A stretch of 64,000 nt of DNA. Source: Sordaria brevicollis. Lineage: Eukaryota; Ascomycota; Sordariomycetes; Sordariales; Sordariaceae. Below are positions 12,805 to 23,126 of this stretch, piece after piece. The position numbers and the translations under genes were made by a program. Numbering within the stretch: the stretch's first letter is position 1; each line of letters begins with the position of its first letter. The notes beneath the pieces were generated by a model, which worked only from the letters and a program-made list of their open reading frames with translations, was not told where the DNA came from and ran no database searches. The stretch is from positions 434,001-498,000 of the forward strand of contig JAUTDP010000012.1 of the NCBI GenBank assembly GCA_033439795.1, given 5' to 3'.

Positions 12805-13915
12805 TCAAACCCCCTTCGAAAACGTCTGCCCACCCATCCTCTTATCAAACTCTACACACTCACTCAACCCACAAAGCTCAAAAAGCTCTCTAATCCCACC
12901 CGACTCCTGCCCCTGTTCCTCTTTCACATCATCACCCTCCTTCGCCCTCTGCCTCTCCGTGAAACCAGCCGTCACAGCCCCCGTCTCCATCAACTCCCTC
13001 GCCGCCTTCTGATAAGCCAAATAAGCATGCGTCATAGCAAAACAAGGCCAAATCGCAATCCTGTATCCCAACTCCTTCGCCTCTTTCGCATTAATGAGCG
13101 GTGTTAATCCGCCCGGTACCAAGTTTATCAAGCATGGAGTAGGCGCCATGGTCTCAGTGAACTGTTTCATCTGAGCCCGGTCTTTGACGCCCTCGAGAAA
13201 TACCGCGTCTGCACCGGCGGCGATTGCTGCTTGTAGGCGGGAGATTGCTTCGTCGAATCCCAAGCTCTGTAAAGCGTCGGTGCGGGCGATGATGACCAGG
13301 TCCGACTGGAGGCGGTCACGCGCCTCCTTCGCTGCGCGGATACGGGAAACGAAAGTGGGAGTGTCGACCAACTCTTTTCCGCCTAGATGGCCACATCTCT
13401 TTGTGACAACCTGGTCTTCGAGATGTAACCCGGCTACGCCGCCTAGGATGTAGGACTCAACGGAGCGCGAGACCATGACGGGACCGCCGAAGCCGGTGTC
13501 GATGTCTGCTATTAGCGGGACGGAACGGTCGAGGGAGGAGAGCATGGATGCTTGGCGGATCATGTCGGTGGGAGTGGTGAGGCCTAGGTCGGGCATTCCT
13601 AGGAGGGAGATTGCTGTTCCGGCGCCGGTCTATGAAAGTGATTAGTCCTGATGGTACCGTAGGGAGGGAAGGTGGTGGAGATTGTGACGGATGGGAGTGC
13701 GGAGTGAGGACTGCATTGTGGTAGGTATGCGAACCGGACAGTGAGGTGTGAGATGGTTAGAGGGAAAGGAAGCTTACCATGTACAGGTTCTTGAAACCTT
13801 GTTGGAGACAAACGCGAGCGGAGAGACCATCTTGGACGCCGGGGCAGACGATGAGTTCGTCGGACTCAAAGAGTTGTGCGCGGAGTTTGGCGGCGGCTTG
13901 GTTTATTACTGCCAT
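12805..13915 (-). CDS. Isocitrate lyase / PEP mutase superfamily enzyme
   Basis: Exons (minus): 13915-13778 and 13629-12805, joined at TACATG / ACCGGC; 320 residues. The start is the first ATG in the frame (upstream in-frame extension lacks ATG). Features: N-terminal SDELIVCPGVQDGLSA, the metal-binding acidic loop ADIDTGFGGP (about 87-96) and the active-site signature KRCGHLGGK (about 123-131), with the catalytic Cys at about 125 intact. This places it with the C-C or C-P bond lyases (2-methylisocitrate lyase, oxaloacetate hydrolase, carboxyphosphonoenolpyruvate phosphonomutase-like) rather than the 550-residue glyoxylate-cycle isocitrate lyase. Substrate cannot be assigned from sequence. A TIM-barrel fold is expected from the family. 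No targeting peptide is obvious, so probably cytosolic. It is convergent with the tRNA-like locus. Confidence 0.85.
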
Positions 13916-14939
13916 TTTTTGGTCGGTTGTGAAGCTATTCCCAAGTGTCGGACGGTCTAGATGGATAGTTGGATGGGCGAGGTGAGTAGACTCCAATGGA
14001 TCAACAGGCACCAGAAGCGAGAGGGATTGTTGTGTGTTTTTATTGACTACAAAACAGCCGATCTACATGTTGATGTTTACTAATCCAACATCGCGAAGAT
14101 TCACCGACCACCACCGACCGCTCTCCGGGATGGCCCTATGCAGCGGTGGCGGAGAGATTCCGTCGCCCGGAGTTAACGGCGTGTCGGCGTCGGGGACTTT
14201 TTGTTGACATCATGATCCATTGATCTCCGCTCCGGTTTTCGGAGCTTGTCTGTCAACCTTAAATTCATGCGCCGAGCCGATTGAAAGCGGCAAGAGCGGC
14301 ATAAAATGTAGCGTGGGTGGTGGATGCGATTGCGGAGGAGGATCGTGGGGAGAGTGGGGTTTTTGACCAAGATCACGTTTGTGGTCATCAAGGTTCTTCC
14401 TCTGTCGGGCCTTTCTTTGCCGAGATATCCTCTTGGCTTCAACGTCAAAACACCATGAAACCCATGGACTTCGTCGGCGATGAACCGCAACACTTTCAAC
14501 AAACACCAGTCTTGCAACACATGAATTCGTACAATGGCAATTTACCCCCACGCTTGGAAGTCTCCTCGTGGGGGAAACATGAGCTGAAGTCGGATTAAGT
14601 TTCCGAAAGTGAGACATTCCTCCGCTTGGCTCAGCTTACTCCTCAACGTTGCCAATATTTGAGCCTCAACGTTCCATCGCGGCGAAATCGTGGGGTAAGA
14701 GACGGACGTCGTCTGATCTTTTGGTTTTCATCTGGAACTCCAACTGTGATGCTGCTAGTCTTCCAAGTTGTTCGGTTGGTTATTTGCTAAGACCTTGGAG
14801 CTGTGTCATCGCGGTTGATTGATACCTTGTAAATCACTTCGAGAATTCGGGTCTTCATTGTTAACCCAGCCTCCCCTTCTCGCCGAGTTCTCTGACTCTT
14901 ATTACCTTCCTAACATCTAGACATCTGCAAAACATTCAA
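13916..14939. other. Divergent intergenic region
   Basis: Between the head-to-head ICL/PEP-mutase-like gene and the zeta-kinase gene. No plausible coding exon; presumably both promoters and leaders. A GTG-initiated extension of the minus-strand frame to 14011 exists but has no ATG. Confidence 0.5.
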
Positions 14940-15938
14940 ATGGCAGCCCAGTTCCCGCCCTCCTGGACCCTCACCCCCTCCGCCCGCCTCGAGATCTTCA
15001 ACACCCAAATCCTCCCGGCCGAACTTCACCCCTTCTTACCTACCGAAAACACCACCACCACCCGCCGTGACCGACCCCTCGCAATCCTAATAGTAGGCCA
15101 AACCGGCGCCGGCAAGACCCGCCTCGCCCCCCTTTTACTCTCCGCCATAACCCGCTCCCACCCCTCCCGTCTTCAACCAGCGCACTTCATAGCCGACACC
15201 TACAAGACCTACCACCCCTATTACACCACCTGCCTCTCCCAATACCCACCCGCGCAAGCCTCCGTTCTTGCCGGGTTAGACGCCCGTCTATGGCTTCAAA
15301 TGGCGTGTCAATCCGCTGCCTCGCACAAGATTGACGTGCTGGTGGAATCTGCCTGTAGACATCCAGATGATTTCGTCAAGCTTGCCGAGATTTTTTCTAA
15401 CGGGGGGTATTGTGTCAAGGTGGCTATCTTGGCGGTGCCAGAGGCGTTGAGTCGGTTGGGTTGTCTGGTGAGGTATTGGAGGAAGTTACCCGAGGCTGGG
15501 TCCAGGGGATTACCGGTTAGATTGACTCCCAGAAAAGTTCATGACGAGAGTTTTAAGGGGTTGGAGGAGGCGGCGAGGTGGGTGGATGGGGAGGAAGGAC
15601 GGGAAAAGGTGGATGGGGTTGTGGTTGTTAGACGGGGAGAAGGGGCGGGTTACTTGAATGAGAGAGTGACAGAAGGGAATGGAGAGAGGAGGTGGGTAAA
15701 GCAACCAGGGGCGTTGAGGGCGTTGGAAGTTGAGAGGGCTAGGAAACTGTCCGAGGAGGAAAAGAGGGTGGTGGAAGAGGATTTGGAGGTTTTGAGGAAG
15801 GTGGGGGATCCCAAGGTTGATGAGGAGGTTGAGGGCATTCAGAGGTTGGTGGATGCGATTGGGGTTGGGTTTGAAGGAGAGTTTCCGGAGTTGGAGCCGC
15901 TGGATGTTGGGAGGTTTGTCAGAGTTTTTACATGGTGA
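14940..15938 (+). CDS. Zeta-type P-loop kinase domain protein
   Basis: Single exon, 332 residues. A Walker A motif GQTGAGKT lies at about 53-60 after a hydrophobic beta strand (LAILIV). It is followed by AHFIADTYKTYHPYY, an Asp-containing substrate-side segment typical of the zeta-toxin/UDP-sugar kinase P-loop family, then DVLVESACRHPDDF and a helical, charged C-terminus. In bacteria this family phosphorylates UDP-N-acetylglucosamine, but stand-alone eukaryotic members are common and there is no antitoxin partner here, so I call it a kinase of unknown substrate rather than a toxin. The first ~400 nt of the coding strand are C-rich and the last ~500 nt G-rich, an abrupt change in codon endings within one frame. 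The start follows a normal fungal leader (CAAAATGGC). Confidence 0.8.
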   Translation: MAAQFPPSWTLTPSARLEIFNTQILPAELHPFLPTENTTTTRRDRPLAILIVGQTGAGKTRLAPLLLSAITRSHPSRLQPAHFIADTYKTYHPYYTTCLSQYPPAQASVLAGLDARLWLQMACQSAASHKIDVLVESACRHPDDFVKLAEIFSNGGYCVKVAILAVPEALSRLGCLVRYWRKLPEAGSRGLPVRLTPRKVHDESFKGLEEAARWVDGEEGREKVDGVVVVRRGEGAGYLNERVTEGNGERRWVKQPGALRALEVERARKLSEEEKRVVEEDLEVLRKVGDPKVDEEVEGIQRLVDAIGVGFEGEFPELEPLDVGRFVRVFTW

Positions 15939-16630
15939 GCGCATGGTATAGACCATGGCAAACTCACTATGGTGTGGTAAGTCTGAGCCTCTTATCGCAT
16001 GCCCTCCCACACGAATGTATGTTGGAACGCGGTCCTAGACGTCAGTTGCTGATAGGTACCTCAAGATAGCCAGTTGGCATGATGCTCCGAAGTAAGCTTG
16101 AGTGGTTTTCATTCCCGGCCATCGCACTTCCGTGGGCTTCTTCCTCGACCATGTCACTGCGTCAGGAATACGGAGATTTCATCGCTAGTTTTCAAATCGT
16201 CTGGAATATGCGGTGGCCGAGGAAGCACACATTTCATCCATACTTCAATGACTACCCATGTATCCCATCTCATCGACTCTCAAAGTCTCTCCTAAAGGGC
16301 TCTCATCGACCCGGAAATGTCTCCTTTCCCTCCTCTTTCTCCCAGTTTTCCTACTATAAAACTGCCGATACTCTCGTTCCGGCCTCGTGATCCTTCCTTC
16401 ACCTTTCCAGGTCACCCTTAGTCTACGAGACACTCCCGAATATCCTGCTCTGTTCCCAATCCATCATCACGAAGCATCCAGCCGCTCACTAGCCAAGCTT
16501 AAAACCACAGATCACCACTGCTGCCGATATCTCTAACCTCATAGTCGACAAATTTTCTCATACCCAGTCTCAAACTCAGCTCGGAGTACTGCAGTATACC
16601 AGCCCTCAACCCTTGCCTCCCTAATCCAAA
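15939..16630. other. Intergenic
   Basis: Lies between two plus-strand genes; 3' flank of the kinase gene and promoter/leader of the BRCT-WGR gene. No coding exon recognised. Confidence 0.5.
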
Positions 16631-18242
16631 ATGCCCCGAGGCAAAGCAGGCACCGGACGGTGCAAACCCATCTTCCGTGGCCTCAACATCGCCATATCCG
16701 GCACCTTCGAAGGCCAATGGACAGACGCCAACATCTCCAAGTGGGTCAACCTCCGAGCCGCCAAGTTCAGCTCGCAGATGAGTGAGGATGTCACTCATCT
16801 CGTCTGCACAAAGGAGGAGTTTGAGAAGAAGGGGCTGAAAGGTGAGTTTGTTGCATACATACCTACTCAATCTTCCTTTACCCATCCATCCAAGCCCCGG
16901 GAGGGTCATTGTGGGAAAAGATACTGACATATTTTGGACGTGAAGTGAAAGAAGCACTCAAGCGGGCATACAAAAAGGAAAAGAAGTGTCATCTGGTGAC
17001 GTTGGATTGGCTCGAGGATTCACTCTTTGCCAACAGACGACTGCCCGAGGATGAGTTCTCGCATGTGGCTTCGCTCAAGGCGTTGCAGGCCAAGGCAAGA
17101 CTGGAGAAGAAGATTGCGAGGGGGGTGGAGGAGGAGAAGAGGTCGGTTAATGAGAGTGAGTATTTTCCCTGGTCTTTGGCTACTAACTACACTCCTGGAA
17201 TGTGTGGATTGTTATGAGCTGACTAAGGGGAAAAAATCAGATTTCTACCACGTCTACTTCGACCCAACCGACTGTTTTCAGTACGAAATTACCCTCGTCA
17301 GGGATGATGAGGAGATGGGTATCCTGGGGGAGAGATATGTTGTTAAGGTGAGCCATCACCCCATCCCCTTCTCACTGAGATACAGCTAACACGCAACAGC
17401 TATACGAATCCAACGCCCTCCCCCACCTCTACCAAGTTGGCGTCCGCTACTACAAAAGCAAAAAGGACACCATCCCAAAACTGCACCGTCTTACCGATGC
17501 CCCCGGCGGATTTTGGCAAGAGTACGAAGCCTTCAAACGCTTTTTCGAGATCAAAGTCGGGTATCCATGGGATGAAAGACTGGTTAGGGGAGTGGGAAGT
17601 TTGGGAAATAAGTTCTTTTGTTATCAGCCGCCGGTGAGTTCAACTCCTCCATGCCAAGTCAACCAATTTGTCGTGTTTGGGGGGCTGTATACTGATAGAA
17701 ATTTCGATGCTTGACAGACGGGTGGTAAACCAGTCGGCTGGACACCAGCGGAGTTTATTCCTAAGGAACCGACTCCTCCTCCTCCTCCGGCCGCTAAAGC
17801 TGAAGTCACCAACATTGGTTCGGAGTCTGCCATGTCGAATGATCAACTTCCTTCGCCTCCTGATTCTCCAGTAGAAGCTGACACCAACTTGGAGTCTACG
17901 CCAAACAGTCAAGATCCTTTGGACCATGCACCCAAGGACACAGATCATGAAGCACTTGTCATTCCCTCACAAGAGAAAGAAATTCAAAAGGGACAAACGC
18001 AACAGATTGATCAGTGTCCCCTTCAGGGGCATGCCGAAGCTCAAACCATCGTGTCTCCAGATACGCCAATGATTGAGACGGAGGAGAGTGTGTGCATGGT
18101 GAAAGCGGCGGAAGTTTCAACGACCGCCTCTGGGGAAACCTCGGCGACAGACAGAGAGGAAGCCGTCACCGTCGCTGTTACAACTCAGCAAAGCAACACG
18201 TTGCAAGGAGTTGATGGTGAGGAGACAATGGCTACAGTCTAA
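16631..18242 (+). CDS. BRCT- and WGR-domain protein (PARP-like N-terminus without catalytic domain)
   Basis: Five exons: 16631-16841, 16946-17155, 17241-17347, 17400-17633, 17718-18242; all junctions have GT/AG and keep frame, giving 428 residues. Residues about 12-105 form a BRCT domain: FRGLNIAISGTF, then AKFSSQMSEDVTHLVCTK and the closing helix around VTLDWLEDSL. A short charged linker leads to a WGR-like domain (DFYHVYFDPTDCFQYEITLV, KLYESNALPHLYQVGVRYY, FKRFFEIKVGYPWDER). These are the DNA-break-binding modules of PARPs, but no ADP-ribosyltransferase domain follows. The last ~170 residues are acidic, Pro/Thr/Ser/Gln-rich and look disordered. A role in DNA damage recognition or signalling is inferred from the domains. 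The third intron is short (52 nt) but has normal signals. Confidence 0.82.
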
Positions 18243-18769
18243 CCTCGACCTTATTGCAGTTCACTCAACACCGGAAGTCATCATCAAGATGGATAGATCG
18301 ACATACGTACACTTACGAACTGCAATAGAATTTGAGAAGGACCAGGAAACATATGAGAAGGCGTCTGACACACCAAAGGAACGGAGAAAGGTGCATTGGG
18401 AAGCTGAGATTCGGAGTGTCGATGGATCAGCGAAACACACACATGTGTGACCTCAGGGGCTTTATTCAAGGGGAAAACGCATCATTATCTATACGACGCA
18501 GTCAATAGCGCGTTGGGCGTAGGATAAGCTAGACAGTCAGCCTTTGGTGTTCCGGGAGTGTGTTGTAGCTTGCGCAGAGGATTTCATGAATTGAAGATCA
18601 ACACCATCAAATTGGGGTCGCAAAAGGATCATGAAGACTAGGCGGTAGCAACACTTACTCAGGGTATATTATACCCTACCAATAGCGAGTTCAGTCCCAG
18701 AAATAGCAATGCAGTATTCCTTTCAGCATCTCCCTTCCTCCCTCCTCTCCTACCCCTTAACACACCGGC
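18243..18769. other. Intergenic between convergent genes
   Basis: Holds the 3' flanks of the BRCT-WGR gene and Use1. No gene recognised. Confidence 0.5.
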
Positions 18770-19965
18770 TCAAAACCTCAACTTAGGCAACACAAAAACC
18801 ACCAACACCAACAGTACCATCAACCCATACACATAAGCATAAAGCATCATCCGCCCCCACCACCCCTCCCCCTCCGTCATTCTCTGCAAGGTGCTCATCC
18901 GTCCCGTGACTTTAGTCATGCCCTGTTCCGTCTTATTCATTCCCTCCCCGGCTCTTTCGAGGGTCTCTTTATCTTCTTCTAGATACGAAGAAAAGGCTTG
19001 CGAAGAGGCTTTAAGCTCGGTGGCGAGCTTAAGGATGGATTCCGAGAGAGCGTCTTGTTCGGCGCGTTGCGTGTCGAGAATGGCTTCTGCTGTGGCGGAG
19101 ATGGTGTTTCCTGGTTGTGTTGAAGGGGAGAGGGCCGTCGTGGTGGAGGGTGGGAGGAGGGAGGAGGAGGTTGTTTGTGCTGATGGCTTTTCGTTAAGGT
19201 CGTCGGAATCGGAGTTGGGTTGTCGCCGGGGACGGAGAGTTTGGGTCGTTGATGTGTCGGGGTATGGTGTCTTTTCTGAGAGGGATTCGGTTGATTGTTC
19301 CGTTGCCCCTGTCTTCTCGTTCCATTCCTGGTCTTGTGGTTGGTGGCCCCTTTCTTCCATTTCTGGGGCTTGGTCTTGGTCATCGCCCCATCCATGCTCT
19401 TCTTCCTCCTCTTCTCGAAGTGCTGGCGCACCCGGTGACCTGTTGTTTGAATCCAGACTCTCACTTGGTGTCGCTATTATGTCGGCCAGAATATCGTCAC
19501 TGTCGGATGTATCTTCCCCGTTACCGTCTTCCCCTCCAGCATATCTGCTGGCCTCTTCTGCTGCGGCAATCTCGGCCAAGTCGCTCAGACGTTCCGTGAG
19601 TTGTTCGATAATCTCTCGTTTCCTGATCAAGTCGGACTGGATTTCGTTCTTTCGGACGTGGATCTTGACTCCTAATGCCTCCTGCTCTAGCTTGGTGAGG
19701 AGTGATCGGGCGTAGTTGATGTTCTGCGATTCAGTGTGTTAGCATGTGGCGCTTAAAACTGTGGGATGGTGAAGGGACTTCATACTGCTTGCGCCTTCGC
19801 TCTTTCATACTCGCTTGCTTGTAACCTGGCTTCGCGCTCGGCATCGGCGCGCAGAATGGTTTGTTGGAGGCGGTTGAGAAGTCGGGTCAGGTCCGTCAGG
19901 GGATCGGCTGGGCGCGTGACGGGTGTGACGCCCATTGTCGTCAATCCTGGGATATATCGGACCAT
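18770..19965 (-). CDS. use1: Use1-type SNARE of Golgi-to-ER retrograde transport
   Basis: Exons (minus): 19965-19786 and 19723-18770, joined at AAGCA / AACATC, phase 0; 377 residues. The N-terminus (DPLTDLTRLLNRLQQTIL) and NINYARSLLTKLEQEA form helices characteristic of Use1. A long acidic, Ser/Pro-rich low-complexity linker follows. The C-terminus holds a SNARE-like coiled coil (about 275-345: LDTQRAEQDALSESILKLA through MSTLQRM) and a tail-anchor membrane segment (MVLLVLVVFVL) ending PKLRF, which resembles the MPKLK-type end of animal Use1. Known role of the family: a SNARE in the ER complex with Sec20, Ufe1 and Sec22 for COPI vesicle fusion. The linker is longer than in animal Use1. It is head-to-head with the NDUFAF7-like gene. 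Confidence 0.82.
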
Positions 19966-20618
19966 TGTGTATGTCGTAGTATTATAGTAATATCGGTTTG
20001 TGTTGCGATACTCGTAACTCTAGATGCGCTCCCGAAAGTAGGTGGTGAAGATGTCGGGCGCAAGATGGAGGACATTGATGGACAAATGTCCTTTGAGCTT
20101 ATGCGGGTCGACAGGGGCCTTCCGCGTGGCTTGAGACCTGACATCAGTGCCTGCAGAGCCAAGCTTGATCGTCTCACAAAACCCTAACCCCTGTTCTTCA
20201 ATGTCCAGTTTGTGAGCTCGTCCAGTTCACAGCATGAGCTGTACAACCAAACAGCAATGAATACCGAACCATCTGGCTCATTATCGACAGACCTGAGAGT
20301 TTGATCGTGCCATATTTTACTTCTGAGATATATACTCACCAAGTAAATAGAAAACGCCCATGGTTAGACGAAACTCGTACGGGATCCACCGACTTACACA
20401 AAGAGGGTTAGGGTCAAGCTCTTATCGATTGTCACTAAATCCCAAGAGCTCCCGTCTGAAGAGGTGATGGTGTATCACGAACCGGGGCCGTAAAATGGGA
20501 TGAAAGCTCCCGCTAACCCGAGAGCTTGAATATTTTCCCTTTCTCCTCATTCTTCTCTCATCATAGACACTCCTTTGCACGCATTTGAGCAGCAGCTGCC
20601 CACCCACCGGCCACCACC
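19966..20618. promoter_or_regulatory. Shared divergent promoter region, Use1 / NDUFAF7-like
   Basis: 653 bp between two head-to-head starts. No coding frame. No motif identified beyond a pyrimidine-rich stretch just before 20619. Confidence 0.4.
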
Positions 20619-22518
20619 ATGACCCGGCAGGTCGTGACTCGTGCGCTGCGGAGCGTCCCGCGGGCCACCATCTTATCGAGAACGGGACCACAGAGCAGCT
20701 TCCCCAGAACCCCATCTTTCAGGAACAGGGCTCCCCCATCTTCCTTGACCAACTATACGTCGTTCACCCGCAACCTATCACTATCTGCCCGCCGGTTGAA
20801 GGAGGAAAAGGAAAAGAAAGACGACGATGATGACGACGTAGAAGAGAGAAAATGGTCAACCCCCTTGGCAAAACAGCTGGCTGAGGCCATCTCGGTATGT
20901 TTCCCACGATGGTTGCAGCAGAATGTATACTAACATATCTACAGGCAACCGGCCCAGTACCCCTGGCCAGCTTCATGCGCATGTGCTTAACCGGTGACAT
21001 AGGCGGTTACTACACGGGCGCCATCGAGAAGTCCGACGAGCAAAACCGGGATCAGTTCGGTGCCGCAGGCGACTTCGTTACCTCGCCCGAGATCTCCCAG
21101 GTGTTTGGTGAGCTCTGCGGGCTATGGTATGTCACGGAATGGATGGCTCAAGGAAGGCCGAGTAAAGGGGTGGAACTCATCGAGATTGGACCTGGGCGCG
21201 GTACGCTGATGGATGATATGCTGAGGGTGTGTTTTCCCTTTTTTTTTTATCCTAACTCGGTCACTTATGATGGCCGTGTTAACGATGTGTGGCAGACAAT
21301 TCAAAACTTCCCAGAAATGGCCAAAGCCATCGACGCAGTTTACATGGTCGAAGCCAGTCCCCAGCTCAGGACAACCCAGAAGAACCTGCTTTGCGGAGAA
21401 GACGCCGTTATGATCGAGTCCTCCTCCAAGGCCGGGTATCACAGTACCTGCAAGTACGGCAACATTCCTGTTGTTTGGACGGAGAGCATCAAGTCTATTC
21501 CTCACGGTATGCCATCCTTTCCCCGTCTTCCCTCCCTTGCCCAGCCCAGCCAGCTAACCATCTTGCTATAGACCCCGAAAAGACCCCCTTCATAATGGCC
21601 CACGAATTCTTCGACGCCCTCCCCATCCACGCCTTCCAACTCGTCGAAGTTCCTTCTATCCCTCCTTCCTCTACCCCAGAGGACTCGCCAGTATCAGCCA
21701 TCACCACCTCCGGGCCCAAACAACCCAAATCTCCTCCCGGAACGACAGGACCAACACTCGAATGGCGTGAGCTCCTCGTCTCCCCCACACCCCCTGGTTC
21801 AACCCACTCCTCCCTCCGTACACCCCCATCTCACAACCCTCACCTAACTCCTCCCCCCGATTTCCAACTCACCTTATCCCCCTCTCCCACTCGCCATTCC
21901 CTCCACCTCCCCGAGCTTTCCCCCCGCTACCGCGCCCTTAAATCCTCATCTTCATCAAGATTACCAGAGGGAACACCCAAAGGAGCAGGCGCCATCATAG
22001 AAATCAGTCCCGACACCTACCTCGTCTCCACGTCCATAGCAACCCTAATCGGCGGCTCGTCTCGACATCCCAAACCATCTCCGCGCGGTGCCGCGCTGAT
22101 ACTTGACTATGGCCCCGGCGACGGTTCTGTGCCTGTAAACTCCCTCCGTGGCATCAGGAAACATAATCTGGTCTCCCCCTTTGCCGAACCGGGACTTACG
22201 GACCTGAGCGCGGACGTGGACTTTGAAGCTATTGCGGAAGCGACTACGAATGCTAGTGAGGGGGTTGAAGTACACGGGCCGGTGGAGCAGGGTTGGTTAC
22301 TTCAGGGATTGGGAGGAGAACAGAGGGTGGAAATGCTTGCGAAGAGCTTGAAGGAGAAGGGGGCTGAGAAAGAAACGGAGGATTTAAAAAAGGCATGGAA
22401 GAGATTAGTGGATAGAGGGCCGAATGGGATGGGAAGGGTATATAAAGCGCTGGCTATTGTTCCCGAAAACGAAGGACGGAGGAGGCCGGTTGGGTTTGGG
22501 GGGGATGTTGTTATGTGA
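20619..22518 (+). CDS. ndufaf7: Mitochondrial NDUFAF7-type protein arginine methyltransferase (complex I assembly)
   Basis: Exons: 20619-20894, 20945-21226, 21296-21506, 21572-22518; frames join to give 571 residues. The first ~60 residues are rich in Arg/Ser/Thr with almost no acidic residues, a typical mitochondrial presequence, followed by an acidic run (DDDDDD). The DUF185/MidA-family core begins at GPVPLASFMRMCL and continues GDFVTSPEISQVFGELCG, the SAM-binding glycine motif ELIEIGPGRGTLM, a second block AVYMVEASPQLR, HEFFDALPIHAFQL and near the end ALILDYGPGDG. Family members dimethylate NDUFS2 early in complex I assembly. Odd: a Pro/Ser/Thr-rich insert of about 80 residues (after LVEVPS up to ELSPRYR), absent from compact bacterial relatives. 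The last intron ends CTATAG. Confidence 0.88.
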
Positions 22519-23126
22519 GTTGAGTCTTGAGCAAAGAGTAAAGGGGGGGGAAGGGAGAACGTCCTGATCCAGGCAGGATGAGTGGGGTGTACCAATACAG
22601 TAAGAACTTTTTTCTTAGATAAATGCAGGAAAACAGAACTGTTAGAACGATTTAACTGGGTAAGACTTGCGTGACGGGAATTATCTGATCCTTGAAGCTC
22701 ATAGTTGTGAAATGAAGTTGGTGACGGTAGTACTTTCATATCCTACCTACTAGCTAGATAAAGAACTTCCCTATATAAACAACTGAGGAAGAGCGCACAC
22801 TACCTGACATTATACAAAGCATGAAACAAGTTATAGAAGAAACTAGTTACTATAGAACTCCATAGACACCAATTGAATCGCTTTCCCTTGCTTGCCTTGG
22901 CTATGCATGCTCTTTCCTTCGTCTTCTCCTTCTTCATAAAAGTTGCTTGCTTTTTCGTTCATGCCCCTTTTGAAGCTCATCGGCGTCCAATCATCATCCC
23001 CTTCTTTCATGTCCAACAATTACCTACCCCAACATTGACGTTCATTATAAAACCGAGAGATATGTTCAAGAACTGGTCTGACAGTGTAGCGCTGCAGGAC
23101 TGAACCAAAACTCAAAACTCAGACTC
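22519..23126. other. Intergenic between convergent genes
   Basis: Contains 3' flanks of the methyltransferase and coronin genes. AT-richer and T-rich in parts; no gene recognised. Confidence 0.5.

Noticed and set aside
12805..13915. Glyoxylate-cycle isocitrate lyase
   Set aside because: At 320 residues it is far shorter than fungal isocitrate lyase and lacks the inserted domain; only the shared active-site signature is present.
14940..15938. A toxin-antitoxin system based on the zeta-type kinase
   Set aside because: No antitoxin-like gene is adjacent; the neighbours are ordinary fungal genes and stand-alone eukaryotic kinases of this family are common.
18891..19715. 274-codon frame antisense to Use1
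   Set aside because: Ser/Cys/Arg-rich shadow of the Use1 exon.
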